Shown piece after piece: positions 10,417 through 19,653 of a DNA stretch of 64,000 bases. Location: positions 1-64,000 of the forward strand of contig DASQDI010000064.1 in the NCBI GenBank assembly GCA_035634255.1, given 5' to 3'. The DNA comes from DATLMR01 sp035634255. GTDB taxonomy: Bacteria; Acidobacteriota; Blastocatellia; UBA7656. Position 1 is the first letter of the stretch. Each line of letters opens with the position of its first letter. Below the pieces are notes generated by a model. That model was not told the DNA's origin, did no database searches, and worked only from the letters and a program-made list of their open reading frames with translations. A program made the position numbers and the translations under genes.

Positions 10417-10443
10417 AACTTTAAGCTTCGCGGGGGTGTATTC

Positions 10444-13400
10444 TCAGGGCTTGCCCTTCACCCGAATGCGCTTCCTGAATTGCTCGCGCTGCTTCATCGA
10501 TTCCCTGCGGGCCTCGACCTCAGCGCCGCTCTGGCGCCGGACCGCGCTCTCGACTTCAGCGCGCGTCAGGTATATGGCCAGAGAGCCGACGCTCGTGTAG
10601 GTGAACACCTCCACCATCGATATGTCCCGGTCCAGGGCTTCGCGCAGCTTGCCGCAAGCCTGAGCCATGAGGAATGAGTCTCCGCCCAGGTCGAAGAAGT
10701 TATCATCGCGGCCCACCTTTTCGACATGAAGCACTTGCCGCCAGACTGCGGCTATAACTTTTTCCGTCTCGGTATGAGGCTCGACGTAGGGTGATTCGAG
10801 GGCCGGGCGCTCGCCCCCCGGCAGAGGGAGCGCGCGCCGGTCTACTTTGCCATTGGCCGTCAGCGGGAATGCTTCCATCATCACGAAAGCCGCCGGCACC
10901 ATATGATCCGGCAGCTTCTCTTTCAAATAGGCCCGCATCTCGCTCCCCGTCAACTGCCCTTCCCCCCTCGCCACGAGGTATGCTATCAGGCGCTTTTCTC
11001 CGCCCGCCTCTTCGTGCGCGGTCACCACGCTCTCTCTGATCGCGTCGTGCTCCATCATCGCCGCTTCGATCTCCCCCAACTCGATTCGGTAGCCGCGCAC
11101 CTTCACCTGCTGGTCCGTCCGCCCCAGATACTCAAGCTCTCCGTTCGGAAGGTACCGAGCCAGATCGCCCGTTTTATACAGCCTCGCCCCCTCGCGGTCT
11201 CCGTAGGGGTTCGGTATGAACCGCTCCGCGGTCAGCTCAGGCCGGTTTAAATAACCTCGCGCCAGCCCCTCGCCACCCACGTACATCTCTCCCGCTACGC
11301 CTATCGGCACGGGCTCCAGGTGCTCATCCAGCATCAGCAATTGCAGGTCCGGTATCGCCTCCCCGATCACACTGCCCGCGCCGGCGCTCAGGTCGCTCTC
11401 CCTCAGGGGGCGGTACGTCACATGCACGGTCGTTTCAGTTATGCCGTACATATTCACCAGCCGTGGCTTCTGATCGCCGTGCCGCTCGAACCACTGTCTT
11501 AAGCTTTGTAACTCAAGCGCCTCTCCCCCGAATATCACCACGTTTAACGACAGTTCCCGGCGCCCGCCGAGCCCTTCTTCCACCCGCATCAATTGTCGAA
11601 ACGCCGAAGGAGTCTGGTTCAGGACCGTCACTTTCTCCCGCACCAGCAACTCGTAGAATGCTTCAGGCGTCCGGCTGGTCATGTACGGGACCACGACGAG
11701 CCGCCCCCCGTAAAGTAACGCCCCCCATATCTCCCACACCGAAAAGTCGAATGCGTACGAGTGAAAGAGCGTCCACACGTCCTTCTCGTTAAACTCGAAC
11801 CATGAGCGTGTCGCTTCCAGAAGCCGTGTTACATTCGAGTGGGTGACGACCACACCTTTCGGCTTCCCCGTCGAGCCCGACGTGTAAATCACGTATGCCG
11901 GGCTCTCGACTGATGTCCCGCTGGCTATGTTTGCCTCGCTCTCCTCGTTGACTGCCGCCCACTCGGAATCCAGGTCCACTATCGTCGCGGTGAGTTCAGG
12001 CAGCCTTCCGATCATCTCCCGTCGCGTTACGAGCACGGGCGCGCGGGCGTCATCCAACGCGTAAGCCAGACGCTCTTTCGGGTACGCAGGGTCTAAGGGC
12101 ACGTAAGCCCCGCCCGCTTTCAATATCCCGAGCACTCCTACGAGCATCTCTACCGAGCGTTCTACGCAGAGTGCCACGCAGACCTCCGGCCCCACGCCCA
12201 GCTTTCGCAGATGATGCGCGAGTCGATTCGCGCGCCGATTCAACTCCCGGTACGTCAGCGCGTCCTGCTCGAACACCACCGCGGTCGCTTCAGGCGTCCG
12301 CTCAACCTGCATTTCGAACAGCTGACTAATTGAAAAATCCTGCCGGGGGCGGCGGGCAGAGTTGTTCCATCCGAGCAATCGTTTCCGCTCCGACCGGGTC
12401 AGTAGAGGCAAGGCCGAGACAGGCAAATTCGGGTCGTCGGCAATGCCCTCAAGCAGGGTCGCGAAACTCCCGACCATACGCTTGATCGTTTGAGCGTCGA
12501 ACAGGTCCGTGCTGTACTCCAAGCCTCCGACCAGACGCCCCTCCTCTTCCCACACATTCATCAGCAGATCGAACTTCGACGCGCCGTTGTGAATCGGCAC
12601 CTGACTCAAAGCCAGCCCCGGAATCTCCACGCGCCGGAGCGGGTCGTTATGGAGGGCTAACACGACCTGAAACAGCGGGGTGTGGCTCAGGCTCCGTTCC
12701 GGCTGAAGCTCTTCGACCAGCTTCTCTACAGGCAAGTCCTGGTGCGCGTACGCGCCGAGCGCCACGTCGCGCACGCGCCGGAGCAGGCCTGTGAAATCGG
12801 GGTCGCCGCTCATGTCCGTGCGCAGGACCAGCATGTTTGAAAAGAACCCGATCAATGGCTCCACTTCGATCCGGCCCCGGTTCGCCACAGGCGTGCCCAG
12901 GACGACATCGTGCTGCCCAGAGTAACGACAGATCAGCGTGTTGAACGCCGCCGTCAGCGTCATAAAAAGCGTGACACCATTCGCGCGGCTCAACTCTCTG
13001 AGCCGCCTCGACAGGTCGGCGGATAGCTCGAAGGCTTCGACATCGCCTTCGAAAGTCTGCACCGCCGGGCGCGGTCTATCCGCGGGCAACTCCAGCACCG
13101 GGGGAGCGCCCGAGAGTTGCCGCTTCCAGTACGCGAGCTGCGCTTCGAGGGCGTCCCCTCTCAACCACTCCTGCTGCCAGTGAGCGAAATCGGGGTATTG
13201 AATCGGCAGGTCCGGCAGAGCGGCATGCCTGCCCTCCGAGAAGTATTGATACAAGGCCGCCAGCTCGCGGGCGAAAATTTCAATCGACCACCCATCGGAG
13301 GCGATGTGGTGAGTTGTGATGACGGCCATATAATCCTCGCCATCCAGCCTCACCAGTTTCGCTCTCAGCATAGGGCCTTTCGTCAGGTTGAACGGCCGCC

Positions 13401-16400
13401 GGGATTCCTCCGCTGCCAGCCGTACCGCTTCGGCCTGCCGCTCACTTTCGGGCAGGTGAGTCAGATCAATCAACGGCATCGCGAGTCGATGCGCCGGAGT
13501 GATTATCTGCACGGGCTGTCCGTCTACCGTGACGAAAGTGGCCCGCAACGCTTCGTGGCGCGCGAAGATTTCGCTGACGCTCTGTTCAAGAGCGACCGCG
13601 TTCACAGGGCCTTTCAGGCGGATGACGAAGGGGATGTTATAAGCCGGGCTGCCCGGCCCCAGTTGATGAAGAAGCCACAGACGCTGCTGCGCGAAAGAGA
13701 GTTCCAGCCTCCCGTCACGCGAAACCCGCTCGATGGGCGGCAACCGTGTCGCTCGCCCCGCTCTCATCGCCGCCTCTATCTTTTCGGACAGCCCGGCCAC
13801 GGTGGGAGACTCGAACAGGCTGCTGAGGGGCAACTCGATGCGCAGGGCGTCCTGAATCCGTGAGACGACTTTCGTCGCCATCAGCGAATGCCCGCCCAAC
13901 TCAAAAAAGTTGTCGTGGATGCCGATTCGCTCGACGCCCAGGACCTCGGACCAGATGCCGGCCAGCATCTCTTCGCCGGGAGTGCGTGGGGCGGTAAAGC
14001 CCTCCCCCAGACCCGACACGGGCCAGTCCGTTCGGGGGAGCCTTCGGCGGTCTATCTTGCCGTTTGGGGTGAGGGGCATCGCTTCGAGAAACATGAAAGC
14101 GGCGGGGATCATGTAGTCCGGGAGCTTCTGCCTCAGGTAGGCGCGCAGGCTCGCCACATCTTCCCCCTGCTCTGACGAAGCCACGACGTAGGCCACGAGC
14201 CGCTTCTCTCCCGCCTCACCTTCCCGCAGCAGCACGGCCGCGTCCCGCACCGACGGGTTGCCGCGCAGGCTCGATTCGATCTCTCCCAACTCTATGCGGA
14301 ACCCGCGCAGCTTCACCTGATTGTCGATTCGCCCCAGAAAATCGAGTTGCCCGTCTGCCCGCCATCTGACCTGATCCCCGGTGCGATACATCCTCGCGCC
14401 GGCCTCGTGGCTGAATGGGTCGGGCATAAACTTCTCTGCCGTAAGCTCCGGCCTGTTCAGATAACCGCGCGCCAACCCCTCGCCCCCCAGGTACAGTTCG
14501 CCCGCCACCCCGATCGGCACCGTCTGGTATCTTTCGTTCAGCACGTACGCCTGCGTATTGGCTACGGGCCGACCTATCGGCACACCGTTGCTCTGTTCTT
14601 CCCTCTTCAGCCATACGTAAGTCGAGTACGTCGTATCTTCCGACGGGCCATACAGGTTCAGCACCCGCTCCACCCTCGTCTGCTCATATATCTGCCGCAC
14701 CAAACTACGGTGCAGAGCCTCCCCGGCCAGGTTCACCACCCGCACCGACGATGGCACGCCCTTCATCCGCAGCAACTCCGCCATCGCCGAGGGCACCGTG
14801 TTGACCAGCTTCACCTGATCACTCCCCATCCATTGCGGCAGGCTCAGAGCGTTGCCTGCGACTAGCACTCTCCCGCCCCAGCTCAGCGGCACAAACAGCT
14901 CGAATACTGACAGATCAAAACAGATCGAGGTCGAAGCCATTACGCATTGCAGTTCATCATCCGAAAACGCTTCCCGCGCCCAGTGCATCAGCACACTCGC
15001 GCTCCGGTGCTCTATCGCCACTCCTTTAGGTCTTCCCGTCGAACCCGAAGTGTAAATCACGTATGCCAGATTCCGGGGCGGCACTCCACTGCCCACCGCC
15101 GCGCTGCTGGTGCCGGCAATCTCTGCCCCTCTCTCGTCCAGACAGAGCAATGCCGCGCGGCTGTTCGACAGCCTCTCGGCAAACCGCCTCTCCGTGAGCA
15201 GCACCTCGGCCTGCGCGTCTTCCACCATCAACTGCAACCGCTCCTGCGGGTAGCCGGGGTCGAGAGGCACGTACGCTCCGCCCGCCTTCAATATCCCGAG
15301 TATCCCCACCACCATCTCCGGCCCGCGCTCAAGGCAGACCCCCACCCGCGCCTCCGGCCCTACTCCCTGCCCTCGCAGGTAGCGCGCAAGCTGATTGGCT
15401 CGCCTGTTCAGTTCGCCGTAGCTAATCTGCTCGCCCTCGAACACCACCGCCACGGCATCAGGGCTCCTCTCCGCCTGCGCTTCAAATAACTGGTGGATGC
15501 ACCGGTCGTCTGGGAAATCAGCGCGAGTCTGATTCCATTCAACCAGCAAACGCCGCTCTGATTCGGAGAGCAGTGGGAGCTGTGAAACCTGCCTGCGCGG
15601 CTCCGTCACGACGGCGGTGAGCAGGCATTTAAAGTTTTCGACGATCCGGCTGATCGTGGGGCCGTCGAACAAGTCCGTGTTGTACTGCAGAGAGCCCGAC
15701 AGTCCGCCCTCCGCCTCGGCCATCGCCAGCGTAAGGTCAAACTGAGCGATTTGCTGCCGTAAGGGTGCCGATTCAAGGGAGAGGTCGCCCAGTCGAATCT
15801 TTGCGCCCCCTTCGCCCAGCGCGAACGATGCAAGGCCCTCCTCGTCGAGCGACGGCGCTTTATGAAAAACGAACATCACCTGAAAGAGAGGCGGCCTGCC
15901 TGGGTCGCGGTCGGGTTGCAGCCGCTCCACGAGGAGGTTGAAAGGGTAGTCTTGATGGGAGAGCGCGCATAAAACGGTTTGCCGCACGCTATCGAGAAAC
16001 CTGTCGAACGCGGGGTCGCCGGAAAGGTCGGCCCGCAAAACCACCGGGTTGACGAAGTAGCCCACAATATCTCTGAACTCCGCCCGCGCGCGGCCGGCCG
16101 TCGGAGAGCCTACGAGGATATCTTCTTCGCCGCTGTAGCGGTGGAGCAACACCTGAAAGGCTGCAAGCAGGACCGTATAAAGCGTTGCGTTATGCGCCCG
16201 CGCCAGAGCCTTCAGTTCGTCCGTAAGCCCTCGGCCGAGCTTAAAACTTTGAGACGCGCCGCGGTATGTCTGCACCGATGGCCGGGGCCGGTCCGTGGGC
16301 AGGTTCAGCGTCGGCAACTCACCCGCAAGCTGCCCTCGCCAGTACGCCCACAGCCGCTCGCCTTCCGGCCCTCTTAGCATCTCCGCCTGCCAGCGGACGT

Positions 16401-19017
16401 AATCCGTGTATTGCAGAGTGAGGGGAGCCAGCGCCGCCGAAGCGCCGCCCTTTTCCGCTTCATACAGCATGGCTAATTCGCGCAGGAGCACTCCCAGAGA
16501 CCAGAAGTCGACGGCGATGTGGTGCGCGACGAGGAGCAGGATATGTTCTCGCGCGGCTCGTGTGAATAGAGTTATTCGCAGCAGCGGGCCTTGTTGAAGA
16601 TCGAACGGGCGGTGAGCTTCCTCGATCAGGCGTTTATCTATGCTTGCCTCGCTCAAGGCTGACGCATCTTCTTCATGGAAGAAATCAGCGACGCGGTCGT
16701 TAATCTTCTGGACGGGTTCTCCGGAGGGCGCGTAGAAGGTGCCGCGCAATGAAGGGTGACGGTCAACCAGTGATTGGAACGCGAGCCTCAGGGCTTGACC
16801 ATCCAGGTCCGAAGTAATGCGCGCGGCGGCTGAAATATTATAAGCCGCGCTATCGGGCGCGAGTTTGTACAGGAACCACAGGGCTTGCTGCCCGTAAGAG
16901 AGCGGGGACTCGGAGTCTCTCTTTTCTGCCTGAGCGAGCGCGGGCCGTGCGCCGGGGTTGCCCGTCGCCAGCCGGGAAAATGCCCGGTCAGAAACCTGAG
17001 CTATGGTCAGGCCCTGAAGCAAATCGGCCGTCGGCAGAATCACCCCCAGACTGACTTCGATGTCGTGTGTAAGCTCTATAGTCATCAGAGAGTCGAGTCC
17101 GTAATGAGATATAGGCTCATCCACCGCTATACTGCTCGCGCCGACCCTCAGCTTTGCCGCCAGATTAGACACCAGCCACGCTTCGATAGCACTCGCGCTC
17201 TCCGGCCGGGCGGTGGCGGTTGCCTGAGCCCGAGCTTCCGGCGTCAAGCTCTCCTGCCATCGCGCAACGACCTCAAGGCCATCCTCTAAGAAAGCCTGCC
17301 GGCAGGCCCGCCGCTGAATCTTGCCGCTTGTGGTCTTCGGGATGCTCCCCGGCTCGATCAGAGAGATGGAATAGACCTGCAACTCATGATCTTCCGCCAC
17401 CTCCCGCCGGATGGCCCCGATGACTTCATCTATGTCCGGGCGCCGTTTGCCGTCTACCTCCTGGACGACGACGAGGCACTCTTCGCCAGCGGCCTCGACG
17501 GAAAAGGCCGCGCCGCAGCCCGGCCTCAGCGACTCGTGGCAGCCTTCGACGGTCAGCTCGATATCCTGCGGGTAATGATTGCGGCCGCGAATGATGATCA
17601 GGTCTTTGAGTCGACCCGTGACGAAAACTTCGCCGTTCATCACGAAGCCCAGATCGCCCGTGCGCAGGAAGGGGCCTTCGCCCGTGTCGGCCAGGTGAGC
17701 GCCGAAGGTTCGCTCCGTCTCTTCAGGTCTGTTCCAGTATCCGAGCGCGACGCTGGGGCCGGAGACCCAAATCTCCCCCACCCTATCCGGCGGACACCGG
17801 GTCAAATCTTCGGGGTTGACGACAACGACTTTCTGGCCCAGAAGGGTGCGCCCGCAGCTTACGATTGTTCGCGCCCCCTCTCCTTCGGCGGAGGTTTGAA
17901 CTACACGATTACGCTCAAGCTCCGCGGACCGGACCGAGCAGGTAATGGGCGGGGTCTCTCTGGGGCTACCGGACACGATCAGAGTAGATTCAGCGAGCCC
18001 GTAGCAGGGGAAGAACGTCTCGCGGCGAAATCCGCAACGCGCGAAGGCCGAAGCGAACCGCTCCAGGGTTTCATAACGAACAGGCTCAGCGCCGTTAAAG
18101 GCCGTCGTCCAGCTCGACAGGTCCAGCGTCGCGCGCTGCTCTTGGCTGACCTTGCGAACACACAAATCATAAGCGAAATTGGGCCCGCCGCTGGTAGCGG
18201 CTTTGTAGCGTGAGATCGCCTGTAGCCACCGGAACGGCTTCTGCAAAAATGCCGTCGGGGGCATGATTACGCCGAGCGCGCCAAGGTAGAGAGGCTGAAG
18301 CAGAGTTCCGATCAACCCCATGTCGTGGTAGAGCGGCAGCCAGCTAACGAAGGTGCTTCGCTCCGAATGTCCGCACGCTTCCCTGATCACCCGTTCGTTG
18401 TGCAGGAGGTTGGCGTGGCTGACGATCACGCCCTTGGGCGCGGAGGTGGACCCTGAAGTGTACTGGAGAAAAGCCGCCGTGTCGCCGGTCAACGCAGGCT
18501 CTTTCCATTCCTGTTCCGGCCCGCCGTTAATATCGTCGGTGGTAAGCCAGCGCATGGGCGGCAGGTCCCGACATCGCGCGCACAGCTCTTTGACCAAGGG
18601 GAGGAGGGATGTGGTGGTTAAGGCGACGACCGGCCGGGCGTCATTCGCGACGGCCCGGAACCGGGGCAGAGTCTGGTTCAGCCGGGACGGGTTGGGCGGG
18701 TACACGGGGACGGCAATTACTCCCGCGTAGAGACAGCCGAAAAACGCGGACACGAATTCCATCCCCGAAGGGAAGAGCAGTAAAGCTCGGTCCCCGCCTG
18801 CCGCAGCCGATTGAAGCATGGCGGCGATGGCGCGCGCCTGAGCGTCCAGCTCCCCGTAAGTAAGACTCACACCTTCGCCCTCTCCGTCAGGCAGGAAGGT
18901 GTAAGCTAACTGCTCTGGTCGATTGACCGCCCGCCAGCGCAGGAGATGGATTAAAGTAGGGAGCGACTCCACGGACGCAGGAAGATTGTCGAGATCAGTA
19001 CTTGTCCTGCTGATCAT
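10444..19017 (-). CDS. FAAL-ACP-C-A(Ala)-PCP-C-A(Thr)-PCP lipopeptide synthetase
   Basis: Starter synthetase of 2,857 residues. A fatty-acyl-AMP ligase (about 20-600, YTSGSTSAPKG near 192) activates a fatty acid and loads an ACP (GLDSL near 641). It continues with C (HHIAVDFWS near 832), A (YTSGSTGRPKG near 1324), PCP (LGGHSL near 1709), C (HHIASDGWS near 1906), A (YTSGSTGKPKG near 2379) and PCP (LGGDSF near 2778), ending in a basic tail that may dock with the next protein. Reading the ten pocket residues by eye gives DLFNNALTYK for the first A domain, a known alanine code, and DFWNIGMVHK for the second, the standard threonine code. The expected intermediate is fatty acyl-Ala-Thr, without epimerisation here. 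It is the first gene of the operon. No strong Shine-Dalgarno precedes ATG 19017, so a nearby start remains possible. Confidence 0.95.
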   Translation of the reverse strand: MISRTSTDLDNLPASVESLPTLIHLLRWRAVNRPEQLAYTFLPDGEGEGVSLTYGELDAQARAIAAMLQSAAAGGDRALLLFPSGMEFVSAFFGCLYAGVIAVPVYPPNPSRLNQTLPRFRAVANDARPVVALTTTSLLPLVKELCARCRDLPPMRWLTTDDINGGPEQEWKEPALTGDTAAFLQYTSGSTSAPKGVIVSHANLLHNERVIREACGHSERSTFVSWLPLYHDMGLIGTLLQPLYLGALGVIMPPTAFLQKPFRWLQAISRYKAATSGGPNFAYDLCVRKVSQEQRATLDLSSWTTAFNGAEPVRYETLERFASAFARCGFRRETFFPCYGLAESTLIVSGSPRETPPITCSVRSAELERNRVVQTSAEGEGARTIVSCGRTLLGQKVVVVNPEDLTRCPPDRVGEIWVSGPSVALGYWNRPEETERTFGAHLADTGEGPFLRTGDLGFVMNGEVFVTGRLKDLIIIRGRNHYPQDIELTVEGCHESLRPGCGAAFSVEAAGEECLVVVQEVDGKRRPDIDEVIGAIRREVAEDHELQVYSISLIEPGSIPKTTSGKIQRRACRQAFLEDGLEVVARWQESLTPEARAQATATARPESASAIEAWLVSNLAAKLRVGASSIAVDEPISHYGLDSLMTIELTHDIEVSLGVILPTADLLQGLTIAQVSDRAFSRLATGNPGARPALAQAEKRDSESPLSYGQQALWFLYKLAPDSAAYNISAAARITSDLDGQALRLAFQSLVDRHPSLRGTFYAPSGEPVQKINDRVADFFHEEDASALSEASIDKRLIEEAHRPFDLQQGPLLRITLFTRAAREHILLLVAHHIAVDFWSLGVLLRELAMLYEAEKGGASAALAPLTLQYTDYVRWQAEMLRGPEGERLWAYWRGQLAGELPTLNLPTDRPRPSVQTYRGASQSFKLGRGLTDELKALARAHNATLYTVLLAAFQVLLHRYSGEEDILVGSPTAGRARAEFRDIVGYFVNPVVLRADLSGDPAFDRFLDSVRQTVLCALSHQDYPFNLLVERLQPDRDPGRPPLFQVMFVFHKAPSLDEEGLASFALGEGGAKIRLGDLSLESAPLRQQIAQFDLTLAMAEAEGGLSGSLQYNTDLFDGPTISRIVENFKCLLTAVVTEPRRQVSQLPLLSESERRLLVEWNQTRADFPDDRCIHQLFEAQAERSPDAVAVVFEGEQISYGELNRRANQLARYLRGQGVGPEARVGVCLERGPEMVVGILGILKAGGAYVPLDPGYPQERLQLMVEDAQAEVLLTERRFAERLSNSRAALLCLDERGAEIAGTSSAAVGSGVPPRNLAYVIYTSGSTGRPKGVAIEHRSASVLMHWAREAFSDDELQCVMASTSICFDLSVFELFVPLSWGGRVLVAGNALSLPQWMGSDQVKLVNTVPSAMAELLRMKGVPSSVRVVNLAGEALHRSLVRQIYEQTRVERVLNLYGPSEDTTYSTYVWLKREEQSNGVPIGRPVANTQAYVLNERYQTVPIGVAGELYLGGEGLARGYLNRPELTAEKFMPDPFSHEAGARMYRTGDQVRWRADGQLDFLGRIDNQVKLRGFRIELGEIESSLRGNPSVRDAAVLLREGEAGEKRLVAYVVASSEQGEDVASLRAYLRQKLPDYMIPAAFMFLEAMPLTPNGKIDRRRLPRTDWPVSGLGEGFTAPRTPGEEMLAGIWSEVLGVERIGIHDNFFELGGHSLMATKVVSRIQDALRIELPLSSLFESPTVAGLSEKIEAAMRAGRATRLPPIERVSRDGRLELSFAQQRLWLLHQLGPGSPAYNIPFVIRLKGPVNAVALEQSVSEIFARHEALRATFVTVDGQPVQIITPAHRLAMPLIDLTHLPESERQAEAVRLAAEESRRPFNLTKGPMLRAKLVRLDGEDYMAVITTHHIASDGWSIEIFARELAALYQYFSEGRHAALPDLPIQYPDFAHWQQEWLRGDALEAQLAYWKRQLSGAPPVLELPADRPRPAVQTFEGDVEAFELSADLSRRLRELSRANGVTLFMTLTAAFNTLICRYSGQHDVVLGTPVANRGRIEVEPLIGFFSNMLVLRTDMSGDPDFTGLLRRVRDVALGAYAHQDLPVEKLVEELQPERSLSHTPLFQVVLALHNDPLRRVEIPGLALSQVPIHNGASKFDLLMNVWEEEGRLVGGLEYSTDLFDAQTIKRMVGSFATLLEGIADDPNLPVSALPLLTRSERKRLLGWNNSARRPRQDFSISQLFEMQVERTPEATAVVFEQDALTYRELNRRANRLAHHLRKLGVGPEVCVALCVERSVEMLVGVLGILKAGGAYVPLDPAYPKERLAYALDDARAPVLVTRREMIGRLPELTATIVDLDSEWAAVNEESEANIASGTSVESPAYVIYTSGSTGKPKGVVVTHSNVTRLLEATRSWFEFNEKDVWTLFHSYAFDFSVWEIWGALLYGGRLVVVPYMTSRTPEAFYELLVREKVTVLNQTPSAFRQLMRVEEGLGGRRELSLNVVIFGGEALELQSLRQWFERHGDQKPRLVNMYGITETTVHVTYRPLRESDLSAGAGSVIGEAIPDLQLLMLDEHLEPVPIGVAGEMYVGGEGLARGYLNRPELTAERFIPNPYGDREGARLYKTGDLARYLPNGELEYLGRTDQQVKVRGYRIELGEIEAAMMEHDAIRESVVTAHEEAGGEKRLIAYLVARGEGQLTGSEMRAYLKEKLPDHMVPAAFVMMEAFPLTANGKVDRRALPLPGGERPALESPYVEPHTETEKVIAAVWRQVLHVEKVGRDDNFFDLGGDSFLMAQACGKLREALDRDISMVEVFTYTSVGSLAIYLTRAEVESAVRRQSGAEVEARRESMKQREQFRKRIRVKGKP

Positions 19018-19653
19018 TAGTTCGTCCAGTCGTTCGCCGATTCGGAACCCTTATCACCGTCTGCGGATAAGACTGCGGGGACCATGAACCAAAGAAGATG
19101 AGAGGTATTCGACCGGCCGATGGCATCTCTAAACGCGGTGATGATCAATCATGCGGCGCAGGCACACCGCGGCAGTGGTGAGGCGAGCAGGGGACTTAAA
19201 CTGTGATCCGGGCACACTTCTCCCTAAACAGTGTTAAGCCCGCGAGGGAAGTCGAACAGTACGACGGTTAAATATTTTCAATATTGCTACGCAGCAGAGG
19301 ATAACGCCGCGCAAGTGCCGCCGACATTTACAGAGGACTGCTACCTCGGGGCATTGCGAAACCCACGGGCACAGACCCGCTTTGGTGAGGAGATTGCTTT
19401 GCGGCTGAATTCGGCTCCGCCGGGTATAGCGGGAGCTGCACCTGCCATAAAAGCATGGAGCGTCCATGCCTGCCTGAGAAATCAAGCGTCCGACTAAAAA
19501 TACTGACTCTGCCCCACTTTGAAACTATTTCCCAGACCAATACTGACCAGCGCGCCAGGCCAGAGGTTTTATGACATATGTTACGAATTCTTGAGGCTGG
19601 AATAAACTATACCTGCGAGGCTTTCTTGTCAAGCGCATTTTGAGGAGAGGCCC
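19018..19653. other. intergenic region upstream of the NRPS/PKS operon
   Basis: 636 bp between the acylase stop and the synthetase start. I see no convincing gene; the short open frames have no family resemblance or ribosome-binding site. Its GC content is lower than in the flanking genes. It holds a candidate promoter near 19606-19632 facing the synthetase, and probably other control elements that cannot be defined by eye. Confidence 0.6.
19606..19632 (-). promoter_or_regulatory. candidate promoter facing the NRPS/PKS operon
   Basis: On the minus strand TTGACA (19632-19627) is followed after 15 bp by TATAGT (19611-19606), or after 17 bp by TAGTTT. It lies just past the acylase stop codon and about 590 bp before the synthetase start, so it could drive the biosynthetic operon through a long leader. 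The spacing is imperfect and activity is not shown. Confidence 0.4.

Noticed and set aside
19231..19497. Short frames on both strands in the gap upstream of the synthetase
   Set aside because: No ribosome-binding site, no recognisable motif and composition like random sequence.
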